A program made the position numbers and the translations under genes. From Acidobacteriota bacterium (GTDB lineage Bacteria > Acidobacteriota > Terriglobia > 2-12-FULL-54-10), in assembly GCA_009691245.1 (NCBI GenBank), contig SHUM01000014.1, positions 1-62,535 on the forward strand: DNA of 62,535 nt. The letters are read 5' to 3'. How positions within the stretch are numbered: position 1 is the first letter of the stretch; every line of letters starts with the position of its first letter. The notes beneath the pieces are model-generated. The model ran no database searches. It saw only the letters and a program-made list of their open reading frames with translations, and was not told the DNA's origin. Below, in pieces: positions 9,423-17,383 of the stretch.

Positions 9423-9696
9423 GGACTACGTTTGGGACCACCAAAAGAATCGCCGGAACGTAGTCCGGCACGGCATTGGGTTCGAGGATGCCGTCAAGAT
9501 ATTCGAGGGGCCCACGCTGGAGCAGGTGGACACGCGGTTTGATTACGGCGAGGTGCGTGTTTACGCGGTGGGAGTGGTAAACGGCTTCGAGATCACGGTG
9601 ATCTACACGGACGCCCCTCACGGCGGGCGGCGAATCATCTCGGCCTGGAGGGCTGAACGACATGAAAGAGAAGCTTACTGGAAAAACATCGGCTAA
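9421..9696 (+). CDS. brnT: BrnT family toxin (ribonuclease)
   Basis: 91 residues with the BrnT/DUF497 pattern: YVWDHQKNRRNVVRHGIGFE with D-A-IFEGP following, RVYAVGVVNG in the middle and RRIISAWRAERHEREAYW at the end. BrnT is a RelE-like mRNA-cleaving toxin, and the C-terminal Arg/His/Glu-rich helix matches the family. The length is normal (about 90 residues). The stop overlaps the start of brnA by 35 bases, the classic toxin-first operon order for this system. The ATG is nearly at the base of an AT-rich promoter region with no strong ribosome site. Confidence 0.9.
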   Translation: MDYVWDHQKNRRNVVRHGIGFEDAVKIFEGPTLEQVDTRFDYGEVRVYAVGVVNGFEITVIYTDAPHGGRRIISAWRAERHEREAYWKNIG

Positions 9697-9994
9697 GACC
9701 GGGGCTAAGTCTGGGGTTAAGCAGGCCACCGATTGGAAGCGGGTCCGGTCCCGGAGCGAGACCCAAGTCCGCCGGGCGATCGCGGGCGATTCGGAGGCGC
9801 GAGCAACTGACGCGGAGTTCTGGAAGAACGCGCGAGTGGTAATGCCTCTGGCGAAGGAAACCATCACCATCCGCCTGGATGCCGATCTGCTGGAGTGGCT
9901 CCGCAAGCAAAAGCGCTATCAGACGCGCATCAACGCAGTGCTGCGAAGCTACATGCATGGGAATATGGGTTCCCGACGGCTCAGCGCCCGTTAG
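9662..9994 (+). CDS. brnA: BrnA family antitoxin
   Basis: 110 residues. After a basic N-terminal stretch comes the toxin-binding segment (DAEFWKNARVVMP) and a C-terminal ribbon-helix-helix core (KETITIRLDADLLEWLRKQ, followed by YQTRINAVLRSYM). This is the BrnA arrangement: the antitoxin neutralises BrnT and represses the shared promoter as a dimer. The lysine- and threonine-rich start (GKTSAKTGAKSG) is longer than in the best-known members. It is translated from within the 3' end of brnT. Confidence 0.9.
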   Translation: MKEKLTGKTSAKTGAKSGVKQATDWKRVRSRSETQVRRAIAGDSEARATDAEFWKNARVVMPLAKETITIRLDADLLEWLRKQKRYQTRINAVLRSYMHGNMGSRRLSAR

Positions 9995-10037
9995 TCTAGG
10001 GGGAAGATGAAAGAATACTGCTTTGCGGCTTCCATCA

Positions 10038-10796
10038 CTATCCCCGGACCAGGCCCCAGCGGCGCTGCATGCGCCGTTCGATCCATTGGAAGACGGTCAG
10101 GTCGATGGCGTAGCCGAGCAGCATGATCAGGATCATCACCGCGATTACCTGACTCATGTCGTTCAGGTCGCGGCCCATCATGAGCAGGTGGCCGAGGCCG
10201 AGCGAGACGAAAAGCATTTCGCCGGAGATCAGTGAGCGCCAGGCAAAGGCCCAACCCTGTTTCAGCCCACCCAGCAAATGCGGCATGCTGGCTGGCAGCA
10301 GGACATGTGTGAATTGATTCATCCCCGTGGCCCCAAGATTCCTGCCAGCCTGAAGCAGAATGTGCGGCACGTGGCGCAGTCCGATCTCGGTGCTGATGGA
10401 GACGGCCAGCACCGATCCCATTACCGTTACGAACAGGATCGCGTTCTCACTTAGCCCAAACCACAACACTGCCAGCGGCAGCCAGCAAATGCTCGGTAGA
10501 CTCTGCAAGCCCAAGATCAGCTTGCCGACGGTTGACTCCATGAACTCATTGGTGGCGATCAGGAAGCCCATGGCGACTCCCAGAACAACTGACAAGATAT
10601 ATCCAATGAGAATCCGCTTCATGCTGATGCCGATCGCCACTGGAATGGTGTTGTCTTGTATGCCATACCACATCGCTTCCAGCACCATATACGGCGACGG
10701 CAGCAGGTAGGTCGGCCAGAATTCCGCCCAGACGATCGCCTGCCAGAACAGGACCAGACCGATGTAAAAGAGAATCTGCTTAAGTTTTTTCATCAT
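10038..10796 (-). CDS. ABC transporter permease (SsuC/TauC/NrtB type)
   Basis: 252 residues with about six transmembrane helices, the BPD_transp_1 fold, and a coupling-helix region containing EIGLRHVPHILLQAGRNLGA and LLPASMPHLLGGLKQG. It is the inner-membrane channel of a nitrate/sulfonate/taurine-type importer. The gene is last in a minus-strand operon after the binding protein and ATPase; its start overlaps the ATPase gene by 17 bases, implying coupled translation. The substrate cannot be told from the sequence. Sulfonates, nitrate/cyanate, taurine or thiamine precursors are all transported by relatives. Confidence 0.85.
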   Translation of the reverse strand: MMKKLKQILFYIGLVLFWQAIVWAEFWPTYLLPSPYMVLEAMWYGIQDNTIPVAIGISMKRILIGYILSVVLGVAMGFLIATNEFMESTVGKLILGLQSLPSICWLPLAVLWFGLSENAILFVTVMGSVLAVSISTEIGLRHVPHILLQAGRNLGATGMNQFTHVLLPASMPHLLGGLKQGWAFAWRSLISGEMLFVSLGLGHLLMMGRDLNDMSQVIAVMILIMLLGYAIDLTVFQWIERRMQRRWGLVRG

Positions 10797-11604
10797 CGTG
10801 ATACTCTTCCCTGACCGAGCGGTCGATCTCTTCGCGCAACTGCGCCATTAATCTACGAGCCACCACGGCCAGCTCTGGGTCTTCGAGTTGGCGGGGCCGC
10901 GGCAATTCAATGAAGAAGGCGCTCTTCACGCGACCGGGCCGGAAGGTCAGCAGGACCACGCGGTCCCCGAGCCGCACGGCCTCGCGCATGTTGTGCGTAA
11001 CAAAAATAATCGTGCTCCTGGTCTCCTGCCAAACCCGCTCCAGCTCGTCGTGCAGGCGGTCCCGCGTCTGGGCGTCCAGCGCCGCGAACGGCTCGTCCAT
11101 CAGCAGAACAGCGGGTTCCAGCACCAGCGCGCGGGCCAGCGCGACACGCTGTCGCATCCCTCCAGACAGTTCGTGGATATAGCTTTCTTCAAACTTGGAG
11201 AGATGGACGAGCTGGAGGAATCTCCGCGCACGATCCCGGCGTTCTGCCGCGGGGATGCCCTTCATGCGCATGCCGAATTCCACGTTCTGCCGCACGTTCA
11301 GCCAAGGGAAAAGGGCCAGGTCCTGAAAGATCAGGATCGTGCCATGTACCGGCCCGTCAATCCGTTTTCCACTGGTGTAAATTTGTCCAGAGGTCGGCTG
11401 ATCCAGTCCAGCCATAATATTCAGCAGTGTGGATTTCCCGCAACCCGATGGTCCAACGACGCAGAGAAATTCGCCTTCCTTCACATTCAAGTTGATCTTG
11501 TCCAGCGCCAGCGTGCTTCCGGTCTCACCCGCGTAGGAGCGCGAGACATTCTCAAGCAGCAGCATACTTTCTCTTAGCCAGGGTGTTTGCGACGGTTGCG
11601 ACAT
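10780..11604 (-). CDS. ABC transporter ATP-binding protein (SsuB/TauB/NrtD type)
   Basis: 274 residues with a complete ATPase set: Walker A GPSGCGKST near residue 53, Q-loop in LIFQDLALFPW, signature LSGGMRQRVALARAL, Walker B VLLMDEPFAALD and the H-loop in IIFVTHN. FPWLNVRQNVEFG is typical of the nitrate/sulfonate/taurine subfamily. It powers the permease encoded directly downstream, whose start codon lies inside this gene. A short tail after residue 235 is variable in the family. Confidence 0.9.
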   Translation of the reverse strand: MSQPSQTPWLRESMLLLENVSRSYAGETGSTLALDKINLNVKEGEFLCVVGPSGCGKSTLLNIMAGLDQPTSGQIYTSGKRIDGPVHGTILIFQDLALFPWLNVRQNVEFGMRMKGIPAAERRDRARRFLQLVHLSKFEESYIHELSGGMRQRVALARALVLEPAVLLMDEPFAALDAQTRDRLHDELERVWQETRSTIIFVTHNMREAVRLGDRVVLLTFRPGRVKSAFFIELPRPRQLEDPELAVVARRLMAQLREEIDRSVREEYHDDEKT

Positions 11605-11739
11605 CTATGCTGCTCCGCAGTGCTGAAATAAACGATGATCGGTAGCGCGATGAACCGCGCTGGCGGGCGAAACGATTATCCTACCAGTGAACCCGCTGAT
11701 TTCCTGAAAAATTACCCGCCTGCCTGGATTCGCGTATCC

Positions 11740-12786
11740 TTAGCGAAACCCCGGTTCTCCGTGTTCTTTCAGAATCTCATTCAATAGCGTGAGGTCGTAT
11801 ATTCCATTTAAATTAATCTGCTGGCGCCCCAGAAGCCCCAGATCAAAAGCCGACTTTGCTGATTTCAGGGTTGGGTCTCGCAACGGATCAACGGTGAATT
11901 CAAGTCGGGAGAGCGATTCATCAAGGAGAGCCAGGGGCAGAGCCTTTGTCGTCTCCCGCCGAATCTCCTGATTGAGAACGCGCTTGGCCTCGTCCAGATT
12001 TAACTTCATCCATTCAGTCATTGCAACGTGCGCCCGCAGCCACCTTCGCACCAACTCCGGATGTTGATTTAGGAACTCAGCGCGAACGATCACCACGGTC
12101 GTGGCAAATTGACCATTCGGCCACAAGCTGCGCTCGTCGATGAATCGTTTCCCATTCGCTTCGCGAATCAGACGCGTCGCCCATGGCTCGGGTGCCCATG
12201 CCGCGTCCAATTCCTTGCGTGCAAACAGCGTCAATTGATCGGCATTCGCCATGGGCATGACCCGAACGTCGCCGCCTCGTTCCCACGATTGCATGTCATG
12301 TGATAGCAGCCATGCACGCAGTGCCACATCCTGCGTATTCCCAAGCTGAGGCGTGGCTACCCGCTTGCCGCGAAAATCTTCAGGGCTGCGTATTCCTGAA
12401 TCCGCTCGAACGATCAGCGAAGCGCCGCCACTTAAAGCTCCGGCTACAATGCGCAGCGCTTTCCCCTGCGATCGTACATAGCCTGAGATGGCCGGATTGG
12501 GGCCCACGTAGGCGATGTCCAACTGACTCGCGAAGATCGCCTCGATGATGGAAGGTCCGGCGTTGAATATTTTCCAATCGATCTTCGCATTATTGCCGAG
12601 GGCCTTCTGGTACGCGCCGTTGGCCTGCGCAATTAACGCCTGGGCATGAGTAATATTCGGCATATGTGCCGCGCGAATGATTACCTGCGAGGTTGTCTGT
12701 GAGTGCGTGCTCGATGCCGAAGCGAGCATGATGATTACGGCCATCACACGAGTCCAGCGACTTGTCGTCGGATTCTTTATTCCCAT
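11740..12786 (-). CDS. ABC transporter substrate-binding protein (SsuA/NMT1 type)
   Basis: About 348 residues from the ATG at 12786 (MGIKNPTTSRWTRVMAVIIM), which gives a normal signal peptide ending before QTTSQVIIR; the longer frame to 12870 adds 28 polar residues and is less likely. The two-lobed NMT1/SsuA-like fold is seen in AHMPNITHAQALIAQANG, LDIAYVGPNPAISGYVRSQG and VATPQLGNTQDVALRAWL. These resemble aliphatic-sulfonate and nitrate/taurine binding proteins. The protein should capture the substrate in the periplasm for the ATPase and permease encoded just downstream. The 135-base gap to the ATPase gene could hold an internal promoter. Confidence 0.85.
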   Translation of the reverse strand: MGIKNPTTSRWTRVMAVIIMLASASSTHSQTTSQVIIRAAHMPNITHAQALIAQANGAYQKALGNNAKIDWKIFNAGPSIIEAIFASQLDIAYVGPNPAISGYVRSQGKALRIVAGALSGGASLIVRADSGIRSPEDFRGKRVATPQLGNTQDVALRAWLLSHDMQSWERGGDVRVMPMANADQLTLFARKELDAAWAPEPWATRLIREANGKRFIDERSLWPNGQFATTVVIVRAEFLNQHPELVRRWLRAHVAMTEWMKLNLDEAKRVLNQEIRRETTKALPLALLDESLSRLEFTVDPLRDPTLKSAKSAFDLGLLGRQQINLNGIYDLTLLNEILKEHGEPGFR

Positions 12787-13104
12787 GATCTTGCCCAATC
12801 CAGCCAACTCTTCCTGTTCCGCCGAACCATTGTCAAAACATTGCCTGCGTGCTCGACGCGTACCGACCAAGCTGTTTGCTGCCGACCGTATCCTTGATGG
12901 CGCGACTGATTGCGGGTAAGTCTCTTGCTGATTGAAGTTCAGAGGTCTGGCTCATCGGCTGTGCGGTCGGTTAGTTACACCGACAACAACAGGCGCACCG
13001 GGCAATGCGAATTCCGCCGTGAGTCAAAGTCGAGTACATCCTCTGAAAGTAAGCCCAGTGCGGGAGATTGTCAAGGCACCGCCTGCGATGGCACTGATCT
13101 CAGG
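12787..13104. other. Intergenic region between fmt and the ABC operon
   Basis: I find no gene here. It must contain the promoter of the minus-strand ABC operon and the 3' end of the def-fmt transcript, but I see no convincing -35/-10 pair or terminator hairpin. An open frame on the plus strand at 12910-13278 has no family resemblance and overlaps fmt on the other strand. Confidence 0.5.
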
Positions 13105-14052
13105 CTAGACAGGTGCGCCAAACTGTTCGCCCGGCGTAATTTGCGCCCCATTCATGAATTCTCGCGCACTCATGCGGCGGCGGCCTTCGAGCTGGACTTC
13201 AACGACTTGAAGAATGGTCTGCTCGCCACAGGCAACCAGGACGCCTTCCGTTCCATTGGCGATTGTGCCCACCGGTAACGCTGCGCCTGAATTGGCATGC
13301 ACTGCTGGCCTGGCGGAGGTGATGACCAGCCGCTTGTTGCGAAATTCCGTGTAGATGCCCGGCCACGGTGTAAAGCCGCGCAGCCGATTGTAGATTCTTG
13401 TGGCGGACCAGGCCCAGTCGATCAGGCCGTCTTCCTTCTTGAGCAACGGCGCTTTCGATGCGCGGCTGTCGTCCTGCCTCTGGGGATGCAGACGGCCTGC
13501 CACCACGCCATCAAGCGTTTCCATCATCAAGTCTGCGCCCGCCACGCTCATCCGTTCCGCTAATTCGGGCGACGTCTCGTCGGGACCAATGGCCGTCTCC
13601 CATTGCAGTAGCGCGGGGCCGGTATCCATGCCCGGGTCCATGAGCATTGTCGTGTTGCCGGTGATGGTTTCGCCATTGGCGATGGCCCACTGAATGGGCG
13701 CGGCGCCTCTATATGCAGGCAACAGAGAAGCGTGCAGATTGATGCAGCCGTATCGCGGCAGCTCCAGCAACCAAGGCGGAAGAATCTGGCCGTAGCCGAC
13801 CACAATCATCACGTCCGGCTGCAGACCTTCCAGAATGGCGCGCGGCTCGTCGCGCCGGATGCGCTCCGGTTGCTCGACGCGCAATCCCAACCGCAGCGCG
13901 GCCTCCTTCACAGGAGGCGGATGCAGCTTCTGCTCGCGCCCCACGGGGCGATCCGGCTGCGTGTACACGGCGGACATCTCATGCCCGCCGGCGACCAGCC
14001 GTTGCAGCGTGGGGATAGCGAATTTTGGGGAGCCGGCAAAGACAATTTTCAT
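13105..14052 (-). CDS. fmt: Methionyl-tRNA formyltransferase
   Basis: 315 residues, the usual length. It formylates the initiator Met-tRNA using 10-formyltetrahydrofolate. Visible features are the N-terminal Rossmann start KIVFAGSPKFAIPTLQRL (GTP in most homologues is GSP here), the catalytic segment CINLHASLLPAYRGAAPIQW with the conserved Asn and His, and MDPGMDTGPALLQ with the catalytic Asp. The C-terminal domain begins near LRGFTPWPGIYTEF. It lies 58 bases downstream of def, the classic def-fmt pair, so newly made N-formyl groups are added and removed by neighbouring gene products. Confidence 0.95.
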   Translation of the reverse strand: MKIVFAGSPKFAIPTLQRLVAGGHEMSAVYTQPDRPVGREQKLHPPPVKEAALRLGLRVEQPERIRRDEPRAILEGLQPDVMIVVGYGQILPPWLLELPRYGCINLHASLLPAYRGAAPIQWAIANGETITGNTTMLMDPGMDTGPALLQWETAIGPDETSPELAERMSVAGADLMMETLDGVVAGRLHPQRQDDSRASKAPLLKKEDGLIDWAWSATRIYNRLRGFTPWPGIYTEFRNKRLVITSARPAVHANSGAALPVGTIANGTEGVLVACGEQTILQVVEVQLEGRRRMSAREFMNGAQITPGEQFGAPV

Positions 14053-14110
14053 TGGTGGAAGGGACGGAGTCCGTCCGGCGCCTTTAAGCGTGATCGCGTA
14101 AAACGGGACT

Positions 14111-14623
14111 CTACGCCCACTCGCCCGCCTTGGTCAGCTTCTTGATCTTGCGAATAATCAACTCGCGCTTGAGTGTACTCAAATGCGAAAGATAGAGCCT
14201 GCCGTTGAGATGATCTGTCTCATGGCAGAAGGCGCGGGCGAGTAGTTCCTCGCCGGTCATGGTGAATTCCTTGCCCTTAGCATCGCGAGCGCGCACCGTG
14301 GCGCGCATGGGGCGCGTGAGTTTCTCGCGGAAATCCGGCACGCTCAGGCAGCCTTCTTCCTCCGTCTGTTTACCTTCCGTGGCGATAATCACTGGATTGC
14401 ACAGCACGATTTTCTGATCGGGGTCTTTGCCGAATGTAATGTCAATCACCGCGAGGTGCTTGGAGACGCCAATTTGCGGCGCCGCCAGCCCCACGCCCTT
14501 GGCCGCATACATGGAATCGAACATATCCTCGATGAGCTTCTGCAACTGCTTGTCGTAGACGGTAATTGGCTCGGCAACTTTACTGAGTACCTCCGCCCCA
14601 TATTTCACGATTGGGTGAACCAT
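14111..14623 (-). CDS. def: Peptide deformylase
   Basis: 170 residues. It removes the formyl group from new proteins. All three active-site motifs are present: GVGLAAPQIG near residue 43, EEGCLSVP near 89 with the metal-binding Cys, and HETDHLNG near 134 with the two metal-binding His and the catalytic Glu. The chain is a type I enzyme of normal length. It is followed by fmt and preceded by rmuC at a distance of 48 bases, so the gene is probably within a longer minus-strand transcript. Confidence 0.97.
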   Translation of the reverse strand: MVHPIVKYGAEVLSKVAEPITVYDKQLQKLIEDMFDSMYAAKGVGLAAPQIGVSKHLAVIDITFGKDPDQKIVLCNPVIIATEGKQTEEEGCLSVPDFREKLTRPMRATVRARDAKGKEFTMTGEELLARAFCHETDHLNGRLYLSHLSTLKRELIIRKIKKLTKAGEWA

Positions 14624-14671
14624 GAAGTTTTTTCTGCGCTCCGTTTGAGATAATTCCCTGCAAATGTTTTG

Positions 14672-16096
14672 TTACTCGGATTCGCTTGCGCCCGCCGCGC
14701 GAAGGCTGGTGGGTTCCACCATGGGTTCCACGTCGCCATGCTGTGATGAAGATACTGAATCGGAAGATTCCTCGGCTACATTGGAGATATCCAGTAGGCG
14801 AGGAGTTCGTCCAATCTGATCGAGCGGCTCGATATCCGGACCTGCTGTTCCGCCCAGCTCTTTGAGCCTTCTCGCCTGTACCAGCACCCGAGATTCAAAC
14901 GATCCTGCCGCTCGATCAAAGCCGACTACTGCCTTGGTTAGCGACTTGCGCATGTCTTCCATATGCTCGGTGAATGTGGCGATGCGGGTGTAAAGCTCCC
15001 TGCCGAGGTCGCTAATCTGCTGAGCATTCTGCGCCATTTTTTCCTGCTGCCATCCGTACGCCATGGAGCGCAGCATGGCAATGAGGCTGGTGGGCGTGGC
15101 TAGCAGCACTCTCCGCTCCCAGCCGTATTCAATCAGATTTCGGTCCTGCTCAAGAGCGGCGGAAAACAATGACTCACCGGGCATGAAGAGGATGACAAAA
15201 TCGGTGGCCGCGTCGAGAGTCTCCCAATAACTCTTGGCGCCCAAACTATTCATATGCTCGCGGACCTGTTTCGCATGACGGGCCAGGTGCGCAGCCCGCT
15301 CCGTTTCGCTGGGCGCGGAAACGGAATCCTGAAAAGCGTTGAGCGGAACTTTACTGTCGAGCGCGATGCGCCGTCCCGCGGGTAAGGTCACGATCATGTC
15401 GGGACGCAGCCGGCCCAACTCACCCTGTAGCGTCTCCTGCTCGGTAAAGTCGCAGTACGGAGACATGCCCGCCATCTCCACGACTCGCCGCAGGGCCAGT
15501 TCGCCCCAACTTCCGCGTGCCTGTGGCGTGCGTAACGCGGAGTCGAGACTCCCCGTTACTTTCTGCAATGAACTGAGTTGCTGGGTCAACCCGCCGTAGG
15601 CTTCCTGACGATGCTTCTCCATCTGCGCAATCTGCTGCTCGTAGCGGGTGAGCGTTTCCTGCAACGGCAGGATCAGTCCGCCGATGGCCTGCTGGCGCAG
15701 GTCCAGATCGCCCTTCGCTTCTGTCTGGAGTGTCTGTAGCTTATTGGTCGCGAGCTCCAGAAAGGATTGGTTGTTGCTGGCCAGCGCCTTGTGCGCCAGC
15801 GCGTCGAATGTGTCGATCAACTTCTTCTCAACTTCCTGAAAGTCGCGGCGTTGTTCCTCGATCTTTGTTTGCGCATTTCGGAGGTCAGCCTGCGCACTGG
15901 CCTTCTTCTCACCCTCCTCGCGGACCTGCTGCTGTAGCGTGGCGAGTTGTTGTTCTTTGCTTAGAACAACTGCATCCAGCGACTGCTTTTGCTCCACGGC
16001 TTGGGCCTGCGCGTCTTTCACGCGGGCCGCGGCGGCGAGCCAGGCAGCGGCGAAACCCGCCACCAATCCTGATATGAATAGAATAATTTCCGTCAT
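14672..16096 (-). CDS. rmuC: DNA recombination protein RmuC
   Basis: 474 residues. An N-terminal membrane anchor (IILFISGLVAGFAAAWLAAA) leads into a coiled coil to about residue 190 (AVEQKQSLDAV, EEQRRDFQEVEKKL). The RmuC nuclease-like domain follows, with RGSWGELALRRVVEMAGM, YCDFTEQETL, RRIALDSKVPLNAFQD and DFVILFMPGES. RmuC limits recombination at inverted repeats and has a restriction-endonuclease-like fold. A Ser/Glu-rich tail follows after about residue 430. This is relevant here because the surrounding genome carries many long inverted repeats, though that link is only suggestive. Confidence 0.92.
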   Translation of the reverse strand: MTEIILFISGLVAGFAAAWLAAAARVKDAQAQAVEQKQSLDAVVLSKEQQLATLQQQVREEGEKKASAQADLRNAQTKIEEQRRDFQEVEKKLIDTFDALAHKALASNNQSFLELATNKLQTLQTEAKGDLDLRQQAIGGLILPLQETLTRYEQQIAQMEKHRQEAYGGLTQQLSSLQKVTGSLDSALRTPQARGSWGELALRRVVEMAGMSPYCDFTEQETLQGELGRLRPDMIVTLPAGRRIALDSKVPLNAFQDSVSAPSETERAAHLARHAKQVREHMNSLGAKSYWETLDAATDFVILFMPGESLFSAALEQDRNLIEYGWERRVLLATPTSLIAMLRSMAYGWQQEKMAQNAQQISDLGRELYTRIATFTEHMEDMRKSLTKAVVGFDRAAGSFESRVLVQARRLKELGGTAGPDIEPLDQIGRTPRLLDISNVAEESSDSVSSSQHGDVEPMVEPTSLRAAGASESE

Positions 16097-16126
16097 GCTT
16101 GCGACTAGCCATTACGATTGAGATTT

Positions 16127-17299
16127 TTAGAAAGCACGCAGTTGCGCCTGGTAGCCGTCAAAATTACGCCGCGTCTCTTCGAGAGAGTCGCCGCCAAACT
16201 TTTCCAGGAAACAGCGCGCCAGCGTCAACGCGACCATGGCCTCGGCGGCGACACCGGCGGCGGGCACTACGCACACGTCGGAGCGCTCGTAGGCCGCCTT
16301 CACAATCTCCTTGGTTTCCATGTGTACCGATTGCAGCGGTCGCCGCAGCGTGGAGATGGGCTTCAGGTACCCGCGAACGACAAGGTCTTCACCGTTGGAG
16401 ATGCCGCCTTCGAGTCCGCCAGCGTGATTTTCGGGCCGCGTGAATCGTCCCACCTCACGGTCATAGCCAATTTCATCATGAACTAGCGAGCCTACTGCCT
16501 GTGCATTCTCGATGCCCGTGCCGATCTCGACGGCCTTCACCGCCTGCAGCGACATCACCGCCTGCGCTAGCAGGCCATCCAGCCGCTCGTCCCAGTTGAT
16601 GTGCGTGCCGATGCCGGGCGGAACATTGTGCGCGACGACTTCAAAGATTCCACCAAGCGTATCGCCGGTGCGCAGAATGTCATCCACCGCTTGCTTCATG
16701 GCCTGCTCGGCTTCGGGTTCGGTGCAGTTGAAATTGATTTCGTCCTGCGCGCAGACTTCGCGTATCCGCTGCCAGCTCGGCTGGCCCTTAATACGAACAT
16801 CGCCGACGGCGATGACGTGGCTCAATACTTCAATGCCGAACTGTGCGAGCAACTGCTTGGCCAGCGCCCCGGCGGCCACTCGCGCCGCGCTCTCTCTCGC
16901 GCTCGACCGCTCCAGAATGTAGCGGGCTTCATGCAAATTGTATTTGAGCGATCCGGCCAGGTCGGCGTGTCCGGGGCGCGGCGGATTCAAGCCGCGATAC
17001 TTCTCCGCCGTGTTTTCCTGCTCTTCCACAGGAAGCGATTCTGTCCAGTTCTCCCAATCTTTATTGACAATCAGCATGGCGATGGGAGCGCCTGTGGACT
17101 TGCTGCGCCGCACGCCAGAAAGGAGTTCGGCGTTGTCGGTTTCAATTTTCATTCGACCACCGCGTCCGTAGCCGCCCTGGCGGCGACGCAACTCGCGGTT
17201 GATGAAGGCGGGATCAATGGGCACGCCCGCTGGCAGTCCAGAGACCCACGCGACTAATCCCCGGCCGTGCGATTCACCTGCTGTGCTGAAACGAAACAT
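16127..17299 (-). CDS. aroC: Chorismate synthase
   Basis: 390 residues. It catalyses the last shikimate step, EPSP to chorismate, using reduced FMN. The start FRFSTAGESHGRGLVAWVSG contains the GESHG motif. RRQGGYGRGGRMKIE, PRPGHADLAGSLKYNLHEAR, the Arg-rich ERSSARESAARVAAGALAK and NHAGGLEGGISNGEDLVVRG are all family signatures. The usual ARET reads ARES here, a mild variation. It sits 31 bases upstream of rmuC in the same orientation. The promoter is probably in 17300-17383, which separates it from the glycosyltransferase gene upstream. Confidence 0.96.
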   Translation of the reverse strand: MFRFSTAGESHGRGLVAWVSGLPAGVPIDPAFINRELRRRQGGYGRGGRMKIETDNAELLSGVRRSKSTGAPIAMLIVNKDWENWTESLPVEEQENTAEKYRGLNPPRPGHADLAGSLKYNLHEARYILERSSARESAARVAAGALAKQLLAQFGIEVLSHVIAVGDVRIKGQPSWQRIREVCAQDEINFNCTEPEAEQAMKQAVDDILRTGDTLGGIFEVVAHNVPPGIGTHINWDERLDGLLAQAVMSLQAVKAVEIGTGIENAQAVGSLVHDEIGYDREVGRFTRPENHAGGLEGGISNGEDLVVRGYLKPISTLRRPLQSVHMETKEIVKAAYERSDVCVVPAAGVAAEAMVALTLARCFLEKFGGDSLEETRRNFDGYQAQLRAF

Positions 17300-17383
17300 T
17301 GCTCTGCAATTCGTCCTGATTCAAGAGTTTGGATGCTGCGCGCCAAGTCCAATAGGGAGCCTGCGAACTAACGTATATCTTAT

